In this document: positions 1-5,395 of the stretch, piece after piece
How positions within the stretch are numbered: the first letter of the stretch is position 1
How the letters are laid out: every line of letters begins with the position of its first letter
Assembly: GCA_031266315.1 (NCBI GenBank)
Contig: JAISBG010000152.1
Coordinates: 1 to 7,708 of the forward strand
DNA from: Planctomycetaceae bacterium
GTDB taxonomy: Bacteria > Planctomycetota > Planctomycetia > Pirellulales > Thermoguttaceae
DNA: 7,708 nt
Reading direction: 5' to 3'
The notes under the pieces: model-generated
Told to the model about the DNA's origin: nothing
Seen by the model: only the letters and a program-made list of their open reading frames with translations
Databases searched by the model: none
Position numbers and translations under genes: made by a program

Positions 1-129
1 AACGTCAGCCAAACACTCATCTCGGTAGTAAGTCCCACCACTCCAGAACCGGCAACAATGTTAATGTTCGGAATCGGTCTGTTTGCACTTCCTTTGTTGC
101 GGCGTGCAAGGAAAATCAATTCTCATTGA
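1..129 (+). CDS. 3' end of an exported protein with a PEP-CTERM sorting signal (partial)
   Basis: Frame 1 is open from the window edge to the TGA at 127-129 and gives 42 residues. The tail has the three parts of a PEP-CTERM signal: the PEP motif (PEPA, residues 15-18), a hydrophobic helix (about 20-33, MLMFGIGLFALPLL) and a basic end (RRARK). In bacteria with the exosortase system this tail holds a secreted protein at the inner membrane until exosortase cuts it, often for extracellular matrix or surface proteins. The body of the protein lies upstream of the window, so its function cannot be stated. The type of signal is clear; the identity of the protein is unknown. Confidence 0.85.
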   Translation, partial: NVSQTLISVVSPTTPEPATMLMFGIGLFALPLLRRARKINSH

Positions 130-170
130 ATTGATACTGATACGAATAAAAGTGTTTCGTTTTATGTTTT

Positions 171-215
171 AAGTAACACAAACAAGGAACGTCTTTGTTT
201 GTGTTACTTTTATTT
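171..215 (+). terminator. Strong stem-loop terminator after the PEP-CTERM gene
   Basis: A perfect 15-bp stem (171-185 with 195-209) encloses a 9-nt loop and is followed by a T-rich run (TTTTATTTATTTA). It lies 41 bp past the stop codon of the PEP-CTERM gene and 33 bp before hpnC. This fits a Rho-independent terminator that separates the two genes. The stem is A/T-rich but long. Confidence 0.8.
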
Positions 216-241
216 ATTTACTTGTTCCTGTTCAAGATACA

Positions 242-1171
242 ATGTCAATGTTTTCCGAAGAACTCAAACGATTCGGACCGCATGGGAGTTCCCAACCGAT
301 TTCTGAAACAGAAGCATTTGCTTATTGTCAACGTTTGACCCAACAGCATTACGAAAATTTTAGTGTTGCCGGTTGGTTGTTACCGAAAAAATTCCGTCAA
401 CCGTTTCAAGTTGTTTATGCTTATTGCCGGTGGTCGGACGATCTCAGCGATGAACACGACGGAAGCAACGAATCACGGATGAAATCGCTCGAATATCTCT
501 GTTGGTGGGAACAAGGTCTTAACGATTGTTTTCAGCAGGACAAACCGGTACCGAATCATCCGGTTTATATTGCCTTGCGGAAAGTTATCGAACAATTCCC
601 GTTACCGAAACAGCCGTTTGCGGATTTACTGGTTGCTTTCCGCCGTGATCAAGTTCAGTGCCGTTACGCGACGTTTGATGAATTGCTTGAATATTGCCGG
701 TATTCCGCCAATCCGGTAGGGCGTATTGTACTTCATCTCGTTTGCAAAACAGAACCAACACCAGAACAACTCGCCTGGTCGGATTCAATTTGTACAGGAT
801 TGCAACTTGCTAATTTCTGGCAGGATGTTGCGCGAGATACGGAGATTGGACGCTGTTACATTCCCCAATCAGTTGCCGAACAATTCGAGGTTGACCTCGA
901 ACATCTTCGGGATTCTTCAACGTTTCGTCAAATGATTCACTATCTGGTTACTGACGCGCGTTCGCGATTGCAAGCCGGATTTCCGTTAGTTCATTCTGTT
1001 CCGAAAACAGTGCGGGCGGATATTGCTCTTTTTATTCAGGGCGGTTTGGCAATTCTCAATGCTATTGAAAAAAACAACTGCAACGTTTTAATCCAACGCC
1101 CCACCGTTTCCCGATGGAAAAAATTCCGCCTGCTTGTTAACACGTGGATGTATTTTTTGCGGATTTTTTGA
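242..1171 (+). CDS. hpnC: Squalene/phytoene synthase family protein, HpnC type (hydroxysqualene synthase)
   Basis: This 309-aa protein belongs to the trans-isoprenyl diphosphate synthase (SQS/PSY) fold. The first Asp-rich motif is DDLSDE at 66-71 within AYCRWSDDLSDE. The second is NFWQDVARD at 191-199, followed by GRCYIPQ. YSANPVGR (154-161) is the conserved helix between them. The NFWQDVxxD and GRxYxPQ wording is typical of HpnC. In the bacterial three-enzyme route, HpnD joins two farnesyl diphosphates to presqualene diphosphate, HpnC converts that to hydroxysqualene, and HpnE reduces it to squalene for hopanoids or sterols. HpnD and HpnE are not in the window. The length is normal. There is no clear Shine-Dalgarno before ATG 242, and ATG 248 (Met3) is an equally possible start. 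Another squalene-synthase subtype is possible, but the family is secure. Confidence 0.88.
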   Translation: MSMFSEELKRFGPHGSSQPISETEAFAYCQRLTQQHYENFSVAGWLLPKKFRQPFQVVYAYCRWSDDLSDEHDGSNESRMKSLEYLCWWEQGLNDCFQQDKPVPNHPVYIALRKVIEQFPLPKQPFADLLVAFRRDQVQCRYATFDELLEYCRYSANPVGRIVLHLVCKTEPTPEQLAWSDSICTGLQLANFWQDVARDTEIGRCYIPQSVAEQFEVDLEHLRDSSTFRQMIHYLVTDARSRLQAGFPLVHSVPKTVRADIALFIQGGLAILNAIEKNNCNVLIQRPTVSRWKKFRLLVNTWMYFLRIF

Positions 1172-1203
1172 TTTTTTTCCAGAATACAGGCGGGGACTTG
1201 TAC

Positions 1204-1232
1204 TTGACAGATTTTTAGATTATGATTACACT
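1204..1232 (+). promoter_or_regulatory. Sigma-70-like promoter of the Cys-rich protein/efflux adaptor operon
   Basis: A perfect -35 box TTGACA (1204-1209) is followed by a 17-nt spacer and TACACT (1227-1232), a 4/6 match to TATAAT. Transcription would start near 1239, giving a leader of about 40 nt before the ATG at 1278. The weak -10 overlaps an inverted repeat, as expected for a regulated promoter. This is a prediction from consensus only. Confidence 0.6.
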
Positions 1233-1244
1233 TCACTGTGTAAT
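1225..1244. promoter_or_regulatory. Candidate repressor operator (perfect dyad over the -10 box)
   Basis: ATTACAC (1225-1231) and GTGTAAT (1238-1244) form a perfect 7-bp inverted repeat with a 6-nt spacer. The left half covers the -10 box and the right half covers the predicted transcription start, so a bound dimer would block RNA polymerase. The ATTACA/TGTAAT half-sites resemble those of BlaI/CopY-type repressors, but the spacing is wider than their usual box, so the regulator family is left open. No regulator gene is in the window. Confidence 0.5.
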
Positions 1245-1277
1245 TTGCCGAAAATTATATTCAAAGAGAGAATTTCA

Positions 1278-1733
1278 ATGAAAAATCGGGATCAAAAAAC
1301 AATAAAAGAACAACTGGTCTGCTGGATTACAGCGGCGGTGGTCTTTTTTTGTGCGGTGTTTCCTGTTCTCGGTTTATGTAATTGTGAGAATTGCCCTCAT
1401 TCCGATTCTACTTATTCGGAAAAATCAGAAAAAATTATCAAAAGCAGCCGTGTACCGGATTGTTGCGAGTTGGTTGGCAAAACGGTAAATTCCGACGATT
1501 GTGATGATAATTATAATTATTGTTCGTGCAGTTGTGCCAATCCTCCTGCCGCTTCCATTTCGGTTTCCAACAGTTCTATCGTGCCGGACGAGTTGAAAAT
1601 GCTGGTTTTTGCCGCATTTTTAACACCGACGGAAACGGTTGGCAAGTTGGTTTTCCCGATAAATTGCCAACAATCGCTGATATTCTGGCTTCCGGTACGT
1701 CTTCATCTATTTCTGTTCGTCTTGCTGAATTGA
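1278..1733 (+). CDS. Small Cys-rich exported or membrane protein encoded before the efflux adaptor
   Basis: This 151-aa protein is not recognised as a named family. The start at 1278 is chosen because AGAGAG (1265-1270) sits 7 nt upstream and a basic N-terminus then precedes a hydrophobic helix (about 13-33), as in a signal peptide or anchor. The open frame extends back to 1134, but that would overlap hpnC and put a long tail before the signal. There are 12 cysteines: C15, C25, C34, C36, C39, C62, C63, C75, C82, C84, C86 and C130. The groups CxCxxC (34-39), CC (62-63) and CxCxC (82-86) suggest metal binding in the periplasm. Asp and Glu are frequent around 72-79. The C-terminus (about 132-150) is hydrophobic and may be a second membrane segment. 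The stop lies 89 bp before the adaptor start, in the same apparent operon. A role as metal-binding accessory protein, like small periplasmic proteins at czc/cus loci, is inferred from position and cysteines only. Confidence 0.65.
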   Translation: MKNRDQKTIKEQLVCWITAAVVFFCAVFPVLGLCNCENCPHSDSTYSEKSEKIIKSSRVPDCCELVGKTVNSDDCDDNYNYCSCSCANPPAASISVSNSSIVPDELKMLVFAAFLTPTETVGKLVFPINCQQSLIFWLPVRLHLFLFVLLN

Positions 1734-1809
1734 CGCAATACGGAAAATTCGTATCGTTTCTGTTGTTAATTTTTACCCATATTTTATATCTTATAATTAA
1801 TAAATTAAT

Positions 1810-1814
1810 AGGAG
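1810..1814 (+). promoter_or_regulatory. Ribosome binding site that fixes the adaptor start
   Basis: AGGAG lies 8 nt before ATG 1823. It supports this start over the longer open frame reaching back to 1520, which would overlap the Cys-rich gene by more than 200 bp and add a nonsense-like extension. Confidence 0.75.
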
Positions 1815-1822
1815 TATGCGCA

Positions 1823-3430
1823 ATGTCCATATCAACTTTGCCGCGTGAACGTTATACCACGTCAAATTTACCGCGTAAGCGTTCTATGTTGTCCATTTTG
1901 AAGTCCATTTTTCGTGTTATTCCGAACATGATTGTTTTTCTGCTGATTGCGGGAACGATTTATGTTGGGCATCATACGGGTTGGAAGTTGCCCAAGTTTT
2001 CGGAACTGACGGGGAACAGTATCGCCACCGTCAGCGATTGGTGTTCCGACCACCTCGTTCAGGAATCAAAATGTGTTGAATGTAAAACCGATTTGTTGCC
2101 CAAAGCCGTTGAATTTGGTTTTTGCAACGAACACGGTGTTGCCGAATGTGTGATTCACCACCCGGAACTCGCACAAGTAAACGGCGAAATCAAATCTCCA
2201 CAGTATGACACCGCTAACGCTATCGCGTTAATCGCCCGCCGCGAAAATAATTCCGTCGATTCATTACACTCAAAACGTGTCCAGTTTTCCACAATTGACA
2301 GCGTTACGAAATCAGGTATTGAAGTCGATGTCGTCAACGAATCGCCTGTTACTGAAATGATTACAACAAACGGCGAATTGGTTTTCGATCCAAACCGTGT
2401 TGCCGTGCTGTCGTCGAAAGTTCCGGGAACTGTCGCTCTTGTTCTCAAAAATATCGGCGATAAAGTTAAAAACGGCGATATTCTCGCCCTGATCGACGCT
2501 TCGCAAGTCGGTCAACTCAAATCGGAATTTTTGAGAAATATTGTACAAATAAGGTTGCGCAAAGATAATGTAGCGCGGTTGACTCCGCTTGCCGTAACCG
2601 GCGCAGCCACGCAACGCGAAATACTCGAAGCCGAAACTTCCTTGCAAGAAGCCGAAGTCGCCGGTCTCTCAACAAGACAATTTTTGGCAAATCTCGGATT
2701 CACGTTGCCCAATGTCAGCGATTCCGACGATCCCAAAATTCTCGCTACAAAATTACAATTTCTCGGTATTCCGTGTGAAATCGCAGAAAAGTTACCGGCT
2801 CTTGCGCGGAACGGAAATTTGTTACCGATTTTCGCACCGTTTGACGGTGAAATTGTGTCGTCGGATATTGTATTGGGAACTGTTGTTGACACGACCAAAC
2901 CGCTTTTCACCGTAAGCGATCCGAGCAAAATGTGGATTATGCTCAATGTTCGTCAAGAAGACGCTCAATACATCAAAGAAGGTTTGCAAGTACGGTTTTC
3001 CTCTGATAACAGTAACCAAAAAACACGCGGCATTATTTCATGGATTAGTCCGTCTATTGATTTCAAATCGCGTACATTGAAAGTCCGCGCCGAAGTCGAA
3101 AACAAAGACGGACGCTTGCGTGACAAAACATTCGGCACCGGAAATATTGTACTCCGCGAAGAACCCCAAGCATTGATTGTTCCGCAGGAAGCCGTACAAT
3201 CAACCGCAGATTCACAATACATTTTTATTCGCGACAAAAATTATTTCCAACCCGACGCGCCCAAAATATTCCATGTCCGTCAAGTCCGGCTCGGCGCAAA
3301 AAACGGTCGAAATATTGAAATATTAGCCGGTGCCTTGCCCGGTGAAGTTGTTGTTACAAAAGGAAGCAATGTACTGCTTTCACACCTCCTCCGAAATAGT
3401 CTAGGTGAAGGTTGTTGCGCAGAACATTGA
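1823..3430 (+). CDS. RND efflux periplasmic adaptor (membrane fusion protein, CzcB/CusB type) with N-terminal Cys/His module
   Basis: This 535-aa adaptor would link an inner-membrane RND pump to an outer-membrane channel in heavy-metal efflux. In order: a basic N-terminus, a membrane anchor (about 33-50), and a periplasmic Cys/His module (74-117) with C74, H77, C84, C87, C101, H104, C109, H112 and H113. The module is built as two similar units (CSDHLVQESKC and CNEHGVAEC) and ends in HPELAQ. A beta-barrel/lipoyl region follows from about 168 (lipoyl half near KVPGTVALVLKNIGDKVKNGD, 199-219), then a helical hairpin (about 225-330) and the second lipoyl half (GNLLPIFAPFDGEI, 331-344). Barrel and membrane-proximal domains reach about 515. 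The end, SLGEGCCAEH (526-535), adds two cysteines, a Cys-containing tail I recall in related adaptors. The Cys-rich gene lies upstream under a shared promoter, but no pump gene follows directly; the RND gene starts 2.9 kb downstream. Family assignment is firm; the metal is not known. Confidence 0.9.
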   Translation: MSISTLPRERYTTSNLPRKRSMLSILKSIFRVIPNMIVFLLIAGTIYVGHHTGWKLPKFSELTGNSIATVSDWCSDHLVQESKCVECKTDLLPKAVEFGFCNEHGVAECVIHHPELAQVNGEIKSPQYDTANAIALIARRENNSVDSLHSKRVQFSTIDSVTKSGIEVDVVNESPVTEMITTNGELVFDPNRVAVLSSKVPGTVALVLKNIGDKVKNGDILALIDASQVGQLKSEFLRNIVQIRLRKDNVARLTPLAVTGAATQREILEAETSLQEAEVAGLSTRQFLANLGFTLPNVSDSDDPKILATKLQFLGIPCEIAEKLPALARNGNLLPIFAPFDGEIVSSDIVLGTVVDTTKPLFTVSDPSKMWIMLNVRQEDAQYIKEGLQVRFSSDNSNQKTRGIISWISPSIDFKSRTLKVRAEVENKDGRLRDKTFGTGNIVLREEPQALIVPQEAVQSTADSQYIFIRDKNYFQPDAPKIFHVRQVRLGAKNGRNIEILAGALPGEVVVTKGSNVLLSHLLRNSLGEGCCAEH

Positions 3431-3492
3431 CAATAAATAACCGGTCATTTGAACGATATTTCCGGCAATCATTCGATTAATGTTAGTAATAT

Positions 3493-3753
3493 TTCAGTGG
3501 AATTTTGTTAAAAGTTGGTTAATGTCGGGTAGGTAAACATATGGTAGGCGACCTTTCGCTGAAAGGTCGTGTCGGCGTACTCGCCGACAGTGAATTAGAT
3601 TAACGGTGATAATTGATAGTCCCAACGTTTGGGTCGGTAATTTCCGTCCATAAACAGCGTACAAGTCGGCTATCGCCGACACAACCGTTCAGCGAACGGT
3701 TGCCTACCTCCTGAGTTTTATCCATAAAGTCGGTTAATGAAAATTCCGTTGAA
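3493..3753. repeat. Outer imperfect inverted repeat around the hairpin element
   Basis: TTCAGTGGAATTTT (3493-3506) matches the reverse complement of 3740-3753 at 12 of 14 positions, both differences being transitions. Its centre is within 3 bp of the centre of the inner element, so the full unit may span about 261 bp. Just inside the repeat arms, AGTTGGTTAATG (3513-3524) and AGTCGGTTAATG (3728-3739) form an 11/12 direct repeat. The true ends cannot be fixed from one copy. Confidence 0.4.
3543..3708. repeat. Inverted hairpin element (REP/MITE-like) with covarying stems
   Basis: The arms 3543-3577 and 3674-3708 are inverted copies matching at 31 of 35 positions. The left arm folds into a 9-bp hairpin (3549-3557 with 3561-3569, loop GCT) and a 7-8-bp hairpin (GTCGGCG 3571-3577 with CGCCGAC 3582-3588). 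The right arm mirrors this with GTCGGC/GCCGAC (3665-3670 with 3675-3680) and a 9-bp hairpin (3682-3690 with 3694-3702, loop AGC). All four differences between the arms fall in the 9-bp hairpin as two compensated base pairs. A small hairpin CCCAA/TTGGG (3621-3633) lies between the arms. The element is GC-richer than its flanks. It has no coding capacity, so it would depend on an enzyme encoded elsewhere if mobile. Confidence 0.75.
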
Positions 3754-3794
3754 TAGTTACGATGTTTATTGATATATCGTAGTTTATGGTTTGG

Positions 3795-3872
3795 ATTTGC
3801 GGTTAGTGTTGCAAGTGAACGATAATTTTTGCGGTAAAAACTTTGCTTGAGGCACAAATTACAACCGCAAAT
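3795..3872. repeat. 10-bp inverted repeat in the leader region of the PPOX-like gene
   Basis: ATTTGCGGTT (3795-3804) and AACCGCAAAT (3863-3872) are perfect inverted copies 58 nt apart. They lie 110-190 bp before the start at 3982. They could be paired protein sites or the base of a long stem, but nothing else supports a specific role. Confidence 0.4.
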
Positions 3873-3981
3873 GATAACGTTATAAAAATATCCCCCCTGT
3901 CTGGTTATGTAATGACTGATTTCAAGAAAGTAGAATAACTGTATCAATTCATTCGATTATTTTTTAGAAAGTGCAGATATT

Positions 3982-4464
3982 ATGCGAAGGAAAGATAAAG
4001 AAATTTCCGGTGTGGATGAAAAAATAAAAATTATTGATACCAATAAAGTTTGCCGGCTTGCGTTGTCGGAAAATGATCAACCGTATATTGTTCCGTTAAA
4101 TTATGGATATTCTTTTGAAAATAATGTTTTGACCTTCTATTTTCACAGTGCGAAGGAAGGTAGGAAATTGGAAATCATCAAGAAAAATAATCGGGCATGT
4201 TTTGAAATTGATTGCGGCGGTCATTTAATCGCCGGAGAAAAACCGTGCCGGTATGGTTATACGTTCAAAAGTGTTATCGGTACAGGTAAGATCATATTTC
4301 TTGATGCAATAAATGAAAAAATAAACGGGCTAAATAAATTAATGCAACACCAAACCGGAAAAAATGAAATGTTTGATTTTGATAAAATAACAATGGAACG
4401 AATTATTGTGTACAAAATGGTTGTCGAAGAATTTACCGGAAAAGAAGATTTGTCCCAAAAATAA
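3982..4464 (+). CDS. Pyridoxamine 5'-phosphate oxidase-like flavin-binding protein, NimA/Pyridox_ox_2 type
   Basis: This 160-aa protein matches the small split-barrel flavoproteins related to nitroimidazole-resistance protein NimA. Key stretches are NKVCRLALSENDQPYIVPLNYGY (21-43; the opening strands and the PYIVPLNYGY signature), YFHSAKEGRKLEII (53-66, a likely flavin phosphate-binding segment), NNRACFEID (69-77) and SVIGTGKIIFLD (97-108). The length is normal for the family. Members bind FMN or a deazaflavin; most have no proven substrate, and NimA proteins are linked to reduction of nitroimidazoles to amines. The start at 3982 lacks a strong Shine-Dalgarno (only AGAAAG at 3966-3971). It is the first gene after the repeat-rich interval and may head a run with the two genes that follow. 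A detoxifying or redox role is inferred. Confidence 0.82.
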   Translation: MRRKDKEISGVDEKIKIIDTNKVCRLALSENDQPYIVPLNYGYSFENNVLTFYFHSAKEGRKLEIIKKNNRACFEIDCGGHLIAGEKPCRYGYTFKSVIGTGKIIFLDAINEKINGLNKLMQHQTGKNEMFDFDKITMERIIVYKMVVEEFTGKEDLSQK

Positions 4465-4506
4465 GGAATTATTCTGTAGAATTTTCAAACGTGAACGTTA
4501 TCAAAA

Positions 4507-4524
4507 CAATTTAATCAATTTAAT
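4507..4524 (+). repeat. Short tandem repeat before the methyltransferase gene
   Basis: CAATTTAAT occurs twice in tandem (4507-4515, 4516-4524), immediately upstream of the ribosome binding site. It may only reflect AT-rich leader sequence; no function is claimed. Confidence 0.4.
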
Positions 4525-4527
4525 CAC

Positions 4528-4534
4528 AAAGGAG
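4528..4534 (+). promoter_or_regulatory. Ribosome binding site of the methyltransferase gene
   Basis: AAAGGAG sits 8 nt before ATG 4543, one of the best Shine-Dalgarno sites in the window. It favours this start over the in-frame Met6 codon at 4558. Confidence 0.75.
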
Positions 4535-4542
4535 ATTAAAAA

Positions 4543-5283
4543 ATGTTGAACAATGAGATGCAATCTCAAGGGCGTTGGTTATTTCGTTGGCGAAGTTATT
4601 TGCCGATATTATTTTTTGTTCTGTTTATTCCGGCGTTCTGGAATTTTCAGCATCCGCTTGGCAGTCATACGGCGGATTTGATTTGGGAGGGATGTTGCCT
4701 TTGCGTTGGATTGTTGGGGTTGACGATTCGTTGTTTGGTGATTGGTTATGTTCCGAAAAATACCTCCGGGCGTAACACACACGAACAAATTGCCGAAACT
4801 CTCAATACAACCGGACTATACTCGCTTGTTCGGAATCCGCTTTATCTCGGCAATTTTTTTATGTGGTCGGCACCAGTGTTGTTTTTGCATCATTGGTGGC
4901 TTTATGCGGTGTATGTTTTGGCGTTCATTTTGTACTATGAGCGGATTATTGTTACGGAAGAAACTTTTCTTGCCGGAAAATTTGGCGAAGCGTACACAAA
5001 TTGGGCAATGAAAACGCCAATGATTTTTCCCAAAAAACTCAAATGGCAACGACCGCAAATGCCGTTTTCGTGGCGAACAGTAATCCGCCGCGAATATCAC
5101 GGTTTTTACGGACTTATCGCCGCGATGACGGTCATGGAACATGTCGGCGAAGTGGTTGTTCACAACACGATTGTCCTTGATCCGGTTTGGATAAGTCTTT
5201 TTTGTATCAGTACAATTATTTACATTATCGTCCGTATCATTGCAAAATGTACAAATTTCCTGCATGTCGAAGGAAGGATTTGA
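4543..5283 (+). CDS. Integral-membrane methyltransferase of the PEMT/ICMT family
   Basis: This 246-aa polytopic membrane protein has the hallmarks of phospholipid/isoprenylcysteine methyltransferases. GLYSLVRNPLYLGNF (91-105) corresponds to the family's RHPxYxG S-adenosylmethionine-binding motif, here with Asn for His. VTEETFLAGKFGEAYTNW (137-154) contains the conserved EE pair and the FGxxYxxW-like helix. Hydrophobic segments lie near 18-33, 47-69, 104-132 (probably two), 186-200 and 212-234. The PKNTSGRNTHEQIAETLNTTG stretch (71-91) resembles, from memory, members annotated as lipid A phosphate methyltransferases, so a lipid or lipid A substrate is plausible but unproven. The C-terminal part after about 175, with further membrane segments, extends beyond the catalytic core. 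The gene starts 78 bp after the PPOX-like gene and 112 bp before the ferredoxin-nitroreductase gene, in the same orientation. Confidence 0.85.
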   Translation: MLNNEMQSQGRWLFRWRSYLPILFFVLFIPAFWNFQHPLGSHTADLIWEGCCLCVGLLGLTIRCLVIGYVPKNTSGRNTHEQIAETLNTTGLYSLVRNPLYLGNFFMWSAPVLFLHHWWLYAVYVLAFILYYERIIVTEETFLAGKFGEAYTNWAMKTPMIFPKKLKWQRPQMPFSWRTVIRREYHGFYGLIAAMTVMEHVGEVVVHNTIVLDPVWISLFCISTIIYIIVRIIAKCTNFLHVEGRI

Positions 5284-5379
5284 TTCTAAGTTTTGAGAGT
5301 ACGAAACAAGAATCATGTTCACATATCAATATTTGTACTTTAATGAGTTCATATTATTACAAATTAAATTACTTAAAAT

Positions 5380-5384
5380 AGGAG
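5380..5384 (+). promoter_or_regulatory. Ribosome binding site that fixes the ferredoxin-nitroreductase start
   Basis: AGGAG lies 11 nt before ATG 5396. The open frame extends upstream to 5315, but the extra 27 residues look like translated AT-rich leader and precede the usual start of the ferredoxin domain. Confidence 0.65.
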
Positions 5385-5395
5385 AGATAAAGGTA

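Larger units (their letters stand above)
3431..3981. other. 551-bp gene-free interval with several inverted repeats
   Basis: No credible protein gene was found on either strand; minus-strand open frames of 62 and 115 codons run through the repeat arms and look like chance. The interval holds the hairpin element at 3543-3708, its AT-rich flanks, an inverted repeat at 3795-3872 and a 10-bp palindrome ATAACGTTAT (3874-3883). TATAAA at 3881-3886 could be a -10 box for the downstream gene, but no good -35 box accompanies it. No convincing terminator follows the adaptor stop. Confidence 0.6.

Noticed and set aside
1520..1822. Upstream extension of the adaptor frame (101 extra codons from ATG 1520)
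   Set aside because: It overlaps the Cys-rich gene in another frame, has no ribosome site, and puts unrelated sequence before the natural N-terminus. AGGAG at 1810-1814 supports ATG 1823.
2512..2946. Minus-strand open frame of 144 codons inside the adaptor gene
   Set aside because: It is antisense to a well-supported coding region and shows no recognisable protein features.
3431..3475. Possible terminator after the adaptor (ACCGGT ... TCCGG)
   Set aside because: The pairing is only 4-5 bp with a long loop and no T-run, so it is not a credible intrinsic terminator.
3541..3603. Possible 20-residue ORF through the left repeat arm, with a similar peptide (VGNRSLNGCVG versus VGDLSLKGRVG) readable from the right arm on the minus strand
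   Set aside because: The differences between arms preserve hairpin pairing and change the amino acids, so the conserved feature is the stem rather than a peptide. There is no Shine-Dalgarno.
3543..3708. CRISPR array
   Set aside because: There are only two copies, in opposite orientation, with no regular spacers and no cas genes.
3600..3947. Minus-strand open frame of 115 codons in the gene-free interval
   Set aside because: It runs through the repeat arm and AT-rich spacer, shows no domain-like sequence, and has no supporting start signal.
4488..4499. AACGT-GA-ACGTT short dyad between the PPOX-like and methyltransferase genes
   Set aside because: Five-base arms in an AT-rich spacer are expected by chance, and no promoter element accompanies them.
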